A stretch of DNA of 36,981 nucleotides, from IMG/VR virus record IMGVR_UViG_3300032242_003122, positions 1 through 36,981 of that record. The stretch is one strand, 5' to 3'. This stretch comes from a virus. Under the pieces are notes generated by a model, which made no database searches, was not told where the DNA came from, and saw nothing but the letters and a program-made list of their open reading frames with translations. Every line of letters starts with the position of its first letter. The stretch's first letter is position 1. Of the stretch, positions 7,001-14,591 are shown in pieces. The translations under genes and the position numbers were made by a program.

Positions 7001-10000
7001 TTATAATGGGCATGTCACTCCCGTACTTGATACTGTAACCGTTTGCCACGTGTTTGGTTCAATAGTAAGTAAACCACCTGTTAAACTCTGAACTCTACCC
7101 GATATAGATCTGCCATTTGTAACATCATTAAATGTATAACAGTTACCTGCTACTATTGATCCTCCACTACTGCTACTAATTTTTATATTAAATACTGTGT
7201 TATAATCAGCATAGAAATTTCTAAACATTGTATATGTAGTATATGCACCAGTATCTGACTTATATAAACTAGATATAACTCCACTTCCTCCTGTAACTAC
7301 ATATACATATGAATTTGCAAATAAATATAATCCATTTGCTACACGAGTTGTTCTACCAGAATCAGAATATAATATTGATCCAACCGCTAAAGGTGCTCCC
7401 GTACTTCTATTTGTTGTAGCTATTGTATAGAAAACTTGTACCTGTGGGTTGGTACTATCTGTTGGATTTCCTCCCGGAGCTGCAAAAATAGCAATACTAT
7501 TAGTATTATCTCCAACCGTTCTTCTATTAAAAATAATACCTTTATTAAAAATTTCTCCATTACAATCAGTCCACCCTATTATATAAGTTCCGCTTGATAG
7601 TCCTCCACTATTTATATCTAAATAACTAACAGAATTTTCGCCTCTATATTCACCGGCCTGTGATGCAATAGTTTGACCAATTATATTAACAACCGATATA
7701 TTATAGGCTGGCCCATTTACAAATCTTAATAAATCTGATAATCCATCATAATTTCCTTCTATTGGAGCAGTGGTAACAAGTTGTGGACTAGTACAGCAAA
7801 TAGGAAATACATTTCTTTCTCCTATATAAGTATCACACCCTACTGGAGGGGCAATAAGTCTTGTTGTAGGTGTTCCACTTCCATATACCGTACTTGGACT
7901 TGGAGTAATAGTAATACTTGGAGTAATAGTAATACTTGGAGTAACAGTTATTGTTGGGGTAATGCTTGGTGTTACTGTTATAGTAGGGGTAACACTAATA
8001 GTTGGTGTTACCGTAATAGTAGGGGTAACACTTGGGGTTACAGTTATACTTGGAGTTACACTTACACTTGGAGTTACACTTATTGTAGGTGTTAGGGTTA
8101 TAGTTGGAGTAACCGTTATACTAGGAGTAAGACTAATAGTAGGTGTTACAGTTACACTTGGAGTTACACTAATAGTAGGTGTTGGTGTTAAACTAGGAGT
8201 AAGACTAATAGTAGGTGTTACAGTTACACTTGGAGTTACAGTTATTGTTGGGGTAACGCTAATACTTGGTGTTACGGTAATCGTAGGAGTAACGCTAATA
8301 CTAGGAGTTACGGTAATAGTAGGAGTAACACTTGGAGTTACAGTAATACTAGGAGTAACACTAATCGTAGGAGTTACAGTAACGCTTGGAGTAACACTTA
8401 TAGTAGGGGTTAAACTAGGTGTTACAGATATACTTGGAGTAATACTAATACTAGGAGTAACCGTTATAGTAGGGGTAATACTTGGAGTAATACTAATAGT
8501 AGGTGTTAAAGTAATAGTAGGAGTAACACTTATAGTAGGTGTAACTGTTGGAGTAACACTAATAGTAGGAGTAACTGTTATTGTTGGTGTAGGTGACGGT
8601 GTAACAGCAGGAGTTCTACTAGGAGTAGCGGTAACAGTAATAGTAGGAGTAATACTTGGTGTTACACTTATACTTGGTGTTATACTAGGAGTTACGGTAA
8701 TACTTGGAGTAACACTTATAGTTGGTGTAACACTAGGAGTAATACTTATAGTTGGTGTTATACTTGTAGTAATAGTTGGAGTAACACTTGGAGTTACAGT
8801 TATTGTTGGCGTAACAGTCGGTGTTACACTCGGAGTTAAACTAATAGTTGGGGTAATACTTGGAGTAGGAGTTGCCGTAGAAGTAACCGTTGGAGTAACA
8901 CTAATAGTAGGAGTAACTGTTATTGTTGGAGTAATACTTGGAGTAACAGTAACACTAGGGGTTATACTAATAGTTGGAGTTACAGTAACACTTGGAGTAA
9001 CACTAATAGTAGGGGTTAAACTAGGTATTGGGGTACCACTCGGAGTAATACTAATAGTAGGTGTTACCGTAGGAGTAATACTTGGAGTAACAGTAATAGT
9101 AGGAGTTACGGTAATAGTAGGAGTAATACTTGGAGTTACAGTAATAGTAGGAGTTATACTAGGTGTAAGACTTGGTGTAACTGTTGGTGTTTTACTTGGT
9201 GTTCTAGTAGGTGTTAATGTTGGTGTTGATGTTATGGTTGTTGTAATAGTAGGCGTTACACTTGGAGTAACAGTAATAGTAGGAGTAACACTTGGTGTAA
9301 CACTTGGAGTTACAGTTATTGTTGGCGTAATACTAATAGTTGTAGTAATACTAGGTGTAATACTTGGAGTTGGTGTTAGCGAAGGTGCTACCAACAACGT
9401 AAGATCATCGCATTTTCTACAAATATCTATTTTAACATATCTATAATCACTATATAAACCAGTTGTAGTTTTTACTCTATAAAGAGCCTCATAAGCGGCA
9501 ATCTGAGTATTAGTTATTCGGATAACAGTTGCAGAAGGAGTTTGCCATATAAATCCAGCTGAAGGCTGTACTATCTCATAAGAAGCTATTGAAATAGCTG
9601 GGTGAATAGTTGCTAAATTAATATCATAGTATCCACCATTACTAATAATATCCTGATCATAAAGTTTATAATATAACTGCTTAATACCGGGAACTTCTGG
9701 GAAAATATATGTGTATTCACCTGTTATTATTGTATATAAACCATTTATTGTAGTAACAAATCCTGGGCCTAAATCAGCAACCCATGAAGGAAGCTGAGAT
9801 GTTAAATAAGTTCTTACTAAAGGTACTTTACCATTTATGCTTGTAATTCCTTCTTCATAGAAAAAATTTCCGATATGAACACTTCCTGATGAGATATCAT
9901 AAAGATTGCCATTACCATCATCTATAATATAAAATAAAGAAGAAGAAATAACATATGAACCTGGTTTAACTCTATTTCCAAATAAAGCTTTTGGAATCCC

Positions 10001-10393
10001 AACAACTCTAACTTTATCTAGTGATTGAGTTGGATAATTTTCAATTAGTCCTTCATAAGTTTTTTGAGAATACCCAAAAGCATTTCTTAATCCTGTTTGA
10101 TTATCAAAATATGTGGATAAATTAAATGAACCAGATGAAACATTAGATCCACTATAATTAGCTTGATAGTATAATTGATTTATTGAATCGTATAGTATCT
10201 TATTAAAAGATCCATTACTAGTATCCGAACTATATGGATCAAAAAAACCTGGTATATTTTGTGCCGTATAAAACTTTATATCTGTACTGTTGTTAAAGTC
10301 ATCCGCATTAGAAACAGTATATGAATACTGTTTATTTAATGTGATAGGCGATAATACAACATCCCCGGATGAAAGTTTCTTAAGTACATACAT
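7001..10393 (-). CDS. Giant tail-fibre protein with a Thr/Pro tract of about 500 residues (1130 aa)
   Basis: The N-terminal part (1-330) resembles the 339 aa protein just upstream: a Y/F-x-KI-x-Y-x-SI-x2-L-x-Y phrase (FNKILYDSINQLYY) and a later IDDGNGNLYDISSGSVHIGN stretch, seen in phage tail proteins. Residues about 337-835 are almost only T, P, S, I and V in TPSITP and TPTITV units. The last 290 residues form a beta-rich C-terminal domain. The tract is probably extended and, being full of hydroxyl residues, could carry sugars (inference). The layout of an anchoring domain, long stalk and distal domain fits a fibre. It follows the 339 aa gene by nine bases. Confidence 0.78.
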   Translation of the reverse strand: MYVLKKLSSGDVVLSPITLNKQYSYTVSNADDFNNSTDIKFYTAQNIPGFFDPYSSDTSNGSFNKILYDSINQLYYQANYSGSNVSSGSFNLSTYFDNQTGLRNAFGYSQKTYEGLIENYPTQSLDKVRVVGIPKALFGNRVKPGSYVISSSLFYIIDDGNGNLYDISSGSVHIGNFFYEEGITSINGKVPLVRTYLTSQLPSWVADLGPGFVTTINGLYTIITGEYTYIFPEVPGIKQLYYKLYDQDIISNGGYYDINLATIHPAISIASYEIVQPSAGFIWQTPSATVIRITNTQIAAYEALYRVKTTTGLYSDYRYVKIDICRKCDDLTLLVAPSLTPTPSITPSITTTISITPTITVTPSVTPSVTPTITVTPSVTPTITTTITSTPTLTPTRTPSKTPTVTPSLTPSITPTITVTPSITPTITVTPTITVTPSITPTVTPTISITPSGTPIPSLTPTISVTPSVTVTPTISITPSVTVTPSITPTITVTPTISVTPTVTSTATPTPSITPTISLTPSVTPTVTPTITVTPSVTPTITTSITPTISITPSVTPTISVTPSITVTPSITPSISVTPSITPTITVTATPSRTPAVTPSPTPTITVTPTISVTPTVTPTISVTPTITLTPTISITPSITPTITVTPSISITPSISVTPSLTPTISVTPSVTVTPTISVTPSITVTPSVTPTITVTPSISVTPTITVTPSISVTPTITVTPSVTVTPTISLTPSLTPTPTISVTPSVTVTPTISLTPSITVTPTITLTPTISVTPSVSVTPSITVTPSVTPTITVTPTISVTPTITVTPSITPTITVTPSITITPSITITPSPSTVYGSGTPTTRLIAPPVGCDTYIGERNVFPICCTSPQLVTTAPIEGNYDGLSDLLRFVNGPAYNISVVNIIGQTIASQAGEYRGENSVSYLDINSGGLSSGTYIIGWTDCNGEIFNKGIIFNRRTVGDNTNSIAIFAAPGGNPTDSTNPQVQVFYTIATTNRSTGAPLAVGSILYSDSGRTTRVANGLYLFANSYVYVVTGGSGVISSLYKSDTGAYTTYTMFRNFYADYNTVFNIKISSSSGGSIVAGNCYTFNDVTNGRSISGRVQSLTGGLLTIEPNTWQTVTVSSTGVTCPL
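7891..9384 (-). repeat. Tandem coding repeat, about 1.5 kb, encoding TPSITP/TPTITV units
   Basis: The + strand shows phrases like GGAGTAACACTTATAGTA repeating with an 18-base period (sometimes 12). Third positions vary freely (GGA, GGT, GGG; ACA, ACT), while the coded amino acids stay within T, P, S, I and V. This suggests old expansion and selection for the protein composition, not a fresh slippage array. Confidence 0.85.
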
Positions 10394-10402
10394 ATACTAA
10401 GA

Positions 10403-11422
10403 CTAGTAGTCTAATTTGACTTGAATTAATGCTTCTTTAGTAAAATCCTTTACTATTGGTTTTGATACTTTTGCAACAGCTAATAAATCACCATCATCAT
10501 TAAGTAATCCTACAGTTGTAATGTATGTTTGAGGATTACTTATTAAATCTGGATAAATAAAGCTACCAGTGCTGTCTATAATACTAGGATTTGTTGTATA
10601 ATTTAAATCTCCATTTTTAACTCGGACATAAACAAATTTTGAATGTATTGTCTCCTGACTTCTAGCTGAAAGAGATGTAAAAAAAGAAACTAAACGACCT
10701 GCATTATTTACATTTCCAGTTTGCGGTGAAATTCCTAAACCTTTATTAGCAGTACTTAATGACATTGCGTCTCCATTAATAATAACCATTCCTAAATCAG
10801 GAAATACATATCCGTAACTTCCACTAATAGTGTTTGAAATTGCTTGTCCTGATCCTAAACTTCCGTTACTACCAGAAACTAAATCAAAATAACGTCTTGA
10901 ATTTATAAATTTATTTGTATTTAAATCTTTACTATTATCAGTTAAAACCATAGTAGTACCACCATTAGCTATTGATAAATTAAAAGATGATGGTAATAAA
11001 GTTTCTTTATATTGTCTTCTTGCAAAAGAAAGAACATAAATATTAGAAGCTAAAGGTATACCTGAAAAACTAACATTGGTACTCTCATCACCATAAATTA
11101 AATTTCTAATACTATTGTAAACAATTTTACTATATCCGACACCTTGTGGTGTATTTAATTTTGAATAGGATCCACTAATGTTTCCATATTGCATTGAAAA
11201 TTGATTGTATCCAACATAGATATCATTTGGATGAGCATATACTGAAGTATTTTTTTCATCTTCAATAGTATGGGTAGCAGAGAAAACATTTCCTGCTGAT
11301 CCTGATGCATAAAACTTTACAATAGTTCCTGCATCAGCACTTCCTGTTGTAAATAATGGTCTTGTAACCGTTTCAGAAGCTACTACCGAATCATCTGTTG
11401 CTAATTTAATATATGATGTCAT
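10403..11422 (-). CDS. Tail structural protein (339 aa)
   Basis: The N-terminal and middle part has HPNDIYVGYNQFSMQYG and VGYSKIVYNSIRNLIYG, the latter phrase shared with the start of the giant fibre protein downstream. The last 75 residues repeat the module found in the 170 aa protein: NYTTNPSIID, then TTVGLLNDDGDLLAVAKVSKP. It is therefore a hybrid of both neighbours, which suggests these genes arose by duplication and reshuffling. Similar proteins occur in marine T4-like phage tails with no known role; an adaptor between baseplate and fibre is plausible. The stop of the next upstream gene lies 3 bases before its ATG. Confidence 0.75.
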   Translation of the reverse strand: MTSYIKLATDDSVVASETVTRPLFTTGSADAGTIVKFYASGSAGNVFSATHTIEDEKNTSVYAHPNDIYVGYNQFSMQYGNISGSYSKLNTPQGVGYSKIVYNSIRNLIYGDESTNVSFSGIPLASNIYVLSFARRQYKETLLPSSFNLSIANGGTTMVLTDNSKDLNTNKFINSRRYFDLVSGSNGSLGSGQAISNTISGSYGYVFPDLGMVIINGDAMSLSTANKGLGISPQTGNVNNAGRLVSFFTSLSARSQETIHSKFVYVRVKNGDLNYTTNPSIIDSTGSFIYPDLISNPQTYITTVGLLNDDGDLLAVAKVSKPIVKDFTKEALIQVKLDY

Positions 11423-11425
11423 GTT

Positions 11426-12049
11426 TTATGATTTGCTTATTGTTAATACGGCATTATATCTAGCACCAGAATCTTTACCCATTACCTCCATGGTAGTACT
11501 TACAGTAGTTGCAGTACCAAATAATGCTGTTGAATCAGTTGCTTTAATTGTAAATTTAGTTCCACTAATACTTGTAGAAATTCTAGTTCCAATAGTTGCA
11601 TTAGGAGTTTGTGAAGAATTCGCCATATCACTAACAACAGAGAATAATCTTGAATCACCTATTGTGATAACATATCCACTTTCTATATTATTTGTAAAGT
11701 TTAATGTAGAAGGTTGAATTGTTTTAGATTCACTTAATTTAAATGTATATGTCGAGTTAATATTAGATATAACTGGTAATTTTGTAGTAGTTGATCTACT
11801 AGCAGTAAACAATTTATATCTCATTAATTGAGAATCATCTGGGAATGCTTCAATAACAGGTGTTAATTCTATTGATTCACCATAAAAAGCTGAGCCAGAT
11901 GGATGATTTGGATTATATAAAGTATAATCAATTTCATCATCAGATAATGCAAATTGAGTTATGTTAAAGTTACCTTGTGCCAACATTTGCCTTCCTTTTT
12001 TAGTTAAGATGGCATCAACTGTAACATAGGTTGAATTAAGAATGCCCAT
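11426..12049 (-). CDS. Conserved phage tail structural protein, VTVDAILTKKGR family (207 aa)
   Basis: The opening YVTVDAILTKKGRQMLAQG, followed by FNITQFALSDDEIDYTLYNP, is a strongly conserved signature I know from many marine T4-like phage tail clusters, where the protein is unnamed. The remainder is a beta-rich, Ser/Thr-rich domain. It begins a transcript: a proposed late element lies 18 bases before the ATG and there is a 43-base gap to the gene above. Length is close to that of other members. It probably forms part of the tail or baseplate surface, but no specific function is established from the sequence. Confidence 0.8.
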   Translation of the reverse strand: MGILNSTYVTVDAILTKKGRQMLAQGNFNITQFALSDDEIDYTLYNPNHPSGSAFYGESIELTPVIEAFPDDSQLMRYKLFTASRSTTTKLPVISNINSTYTFKLSESKTIQPSTLNFTNNIESGYVITIGDSRLFSVVSDMANSSQTPNATIGTRISTSISGTKFTIKATDSTALFGTATTVSTTMEVMGKDSGARYNAVLTISKS

Positions 12050-12067
12050 AATATTATTTTATTTATT

Positions 12068-12076
12068 TATAAATAT
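12068..12076 (-). promoter_or_regulatory. Proposed late-promoter element ATATTTATA
   Basis: ATATTTATA on the - strand, 18 bases before the ATG at 12049, in a 43-base intergenic gap. The overlapping TATAAATA in the same place also matches the T4 late-promoter consensus read on the - strand. Confidence 0.45.
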
Positions 12077-12092
12077 AGTTTTTTTAAAAAAT

Positions 12093-14591
12093 TTATTGAT
12101 TAGTTACAAGATTAGTCTTGTTCTTGATTGTAGAAACTACTGCATCCAAATTTGATTGTATTGTTGGATTTAAATTTTTTGGTACTATAAACCCAGCATT
12201 ATTAGTAGCTGTTCCAAACTCATTATCGGTAAATGTATAATTTAATATAACCGAAGTTTCGTCTAAAAATCTTGATAAAAAACAAACTTGATATTTAAAA
12301 TTTTTATTTTTTAATTCTGCAGTAAGATCTGATGGTATAGGATCTATATTAATAGACCATATTCCTTTATTTGGTGAATAATTTAAATCCTTAATACGTA
12401 TTAATTTTTTTTGAATTCCGTTTGTTACTGATGATGTATAAATAAAAAGAACAAAACTATTTCGATTAATAATAAAATCTTCCGAAATCGCACCAAATGT
12501 AGACCACGCTAAACTATTATTATTAGGTGGATTTGAATATGGAATATATCTAGTACTTCCATAAACAAAACTAAGACCATTTGAAAAAGATATGGTCGGA
12601 TTATTTGCATATGTATTATCTATAGTTATGCCGATAGAATTTACTACTGAAGATCCTTTAATAGAAAATTCACCAGATTTTATTGTTTCATTAACTAAAT
12701 TTCCAGATGTTACTGTTCTTACTAATTCAAACTCTAATGATTCATTTACATTTAGAATCGTATTATAATTAACAACCATAGGAATACTAATTTGTAAATT
12801 TGCATCAGTATCATCTAATCCACTAACAGTATTATCAGGAATATACGTATTTTCTTTCCCCCCACCTTGAATATAACTAGGAGGTTGAGGATTTCTAAAA
12901 AAAGAAACGTACAATGGAACTGTAGGATTTGAAGTATTATATATTGATTGTTTTCTGATCTCTACATATGATCTGTCTGATCCATTTTCCCAAGTAAAAA
13001 ATTTAGATTCAGTAACTATTTTAAATGAGTCAGAAACTCCATTATTCTGTAAAGTAGTTATTAAGCTGGTACCGCTTCTTGATGTATTGCTAGTTTCTCC
13101 TCTATCTATTATGTTATAAACATTTATTTTTGTGTAAAATTTTGTATCTATAACACTATAACTACCTTGATTATAAGTTGCGAATGCATCATAATTAAAT
13201 TGAATAAAACTATTTAATCTACCAAGAAGCTCGGGTTCAGGTAAACCGAAATTATAAAAATTAACTTCAGCTTTATTTTGGGCTGTTGCTGGAAATGATT
13301 GATCTAGAGATCCATTTTTAATTATATTTATAGCATAAGAAATACTTCCACCTGAAGTAAATACTGGCTCTATGTTAAACTTTGAATATACTAAATAAGA
13401 TGTAGTAAAAGGTGCTATAAATTTATTTTTAATTGAATTTGTATAAGAGCCATTGGTGTATTTTCCATTTGCATTGGTCTCTCCTGCTTGATTATGATAA
13501 TCAAAAACACCATATATTGGAGTAGGACCTCCATTATTTATATCAGTTTGATAATCTGGGTATGTTGTACCATAAGCTGTTTTACCAGATGCTATATTAA
13601 TAATAACATTTCCACCTGCAGCACTTGTATCATTTGGATTATATCCATTTAAATACTCAAAATTCAAGTTTGTATCAGCACTATCAAAATAAAATACAGG
13701 ACGATATGAATATCCTGTTTCGTAAATATATCTTTTATCATTCTTATTTTGAGAATTTCTAAAAAATCCAATAGTTAAATTATCATTTGGTCTAAAAATT
13801 TTTTGAAGATCACCTAAATTTTTATTAGAACTATTTAATACAGTTAAATTTCCATCTTTATCACTTAAATATTTAAGTTCTAAGACTGTTTTATTTGGAA
13901 GAAAAACATCTTTTTTGAAGTTATTAAATACGCCAACTTTATTTGTTACAGTACTAACAGAACCAGAAACGGAATAAGATAACAAATAATTAGCATCTTT
14001 ATTTTTAGTTCCATCATATCTTGGACCTGTATATGAACTCATGTTTAAATATGAATCTTGAAATTTAAATGATCCTGTTATAAATGAGTTAATTCCACGA
14101 ACAAAAACATTATTAGATGTTATTGGACTCAAATATTCTACTTTACTATAAATTGAAGATATCCTTTCATTATAAACATTATTTAAAAGAGCTTTATATT
14201 TTGAGTGATTAAATGCGTAAGTGTCATCTGAAGTAAATGATCTATTTGCTGCATATATATTTTCATTTAAAGTCTGAAAACTTTTATAATAGCTTATAGA
14301 ATATCCATTTATTTTGCCTGTAAAATAAGGCATTTTATCAGATTGTAATTGAGAATAGTATTTAGCTTCATTGTGACCAACTCTTGGCTTTACTAAAATT
14401 CTTTTAGGTGCAAAATGAGTAAATTTTACCCCAGATTTAATTTCAGATCCTTTACCACGTTCTAATATAGAAGGTTCAATAATAACCCCGACAGTTGTTG
14501 TAGATCTAGCAGGAGAAGAATCACTAGCAACCTTAAATATAGTATTATCAAGGAACTCACTGAGCCTTATAAAATCTTTAAAATCTATCAT
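12093..14591 (-). CDS. Large tail/baseplate protein, unrecognised (832 aa)
   Basis: Rich in N, S, T, Y and beta-type sequence throughout, without a membrane segment. Residues about 110-160 (YYKSFQTLNENIYAANRSF, HSKYKALLNNVY) resemble phrases found in phage tail surface proteins, including the YNSI... phrase of its downstream neighbours, but weakly. Near residue 380-560 are long beta-sandwich-like stretches with NIIDRGE and FVEIRK-like phrases. Its ATG overlaps the stop of the 921 aa gene by 4 bases (ATGA), so the two are coupled and probably made in similar amounts. By its place after gp6 it may occupy the role of the outer wedge proteins of T4 (gp7, gp8, gp10), but no similarity shows this. 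Confidence 0.7.
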   Translation of the reverse strand: MIDFKDFIRLSEFLDNTIFKVASDSSPARSTTTVGVIIEPSILERGKGSEIKSGVKFTHFAPKRILVKPRVGHNEAKYYSQLQSDKMPYFTGKINGYSISYYKSFQTLNENIYAANRSFTSDDTYAFNHSKYKALLNNVYNERISSIYSKVEYLSPITSNNVFVRGINSFITGSFKFQDSYLNMSSYTGPRYDGTKNKDANYLLSYSVSGSVSTVTNKVGVFNNFKKDVFLPNKTVLELKYLSDKDGNLTVLNSSNKNLGDLQKIFRPNDNLTIGFFRNSQNKNDKRYIYETGYSYRPVFYFDSADTNLNFEYLNGYNPNDTSAAGGNVIINIASGKTAYGTTYPDYQTDINNGGPTPIYGVFDYHNQAGETNANGKYTNGSYTNSIKNKFIAPFTTSYLVYSKFNIEPVFTSGGSISYAINIIKNGSLDQSFPATAQNKAEVNFYNFGLPEPELLGRLNSFIQFNYDAFATYNQGSYSVIDTKFYTKINVYNIIDRGETSNTSRSGTSLITTLQNNGVSDSFKIVTESKFFTWENGSDRSYVEIRKQSIYNTSNPTVPLYVSFFRNPQPPSYIQGGGKENTYIPDNTVSGLDDTDANLQISIPMVVNYNTILNVNESLEFELVRTVTSGNLVNETIKSGEFSIKGSSVVNSIGITIDNTYANNPTISFSNGLSFVYGSTRYIPYSNPPNNNSLAWSTFGAISEDFIINRNSFVLFIYTSSVTNGIQKKLIRIKDLNYSPNKGIWSINIDPIPSDLTAELKNKNFKYQVCFLSRFLDETSVILNYTFTDNEFGTATNNAGFIVPKNLNPTIQSNLDAVVSTIKNKTNLVTNQ

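Noticed and set aside
7891-9384. The tandem array as a CRISPR-like or non-coding repeat
   Set aside because: No unique spacers; the unit is in frame with an intact gene and keeps its amino-acid composition.
7962-9446. A 494-codon open frame on the + strand opposite the giant fibre gene
   Set aside because: It is the mirror of the Thr/Pro repeat: the complement of ACN-CCN-ATN codons gives G-V-T-x-I-V without stops. The protein is pure low complexity and the true frame has sensible domains on both sides.
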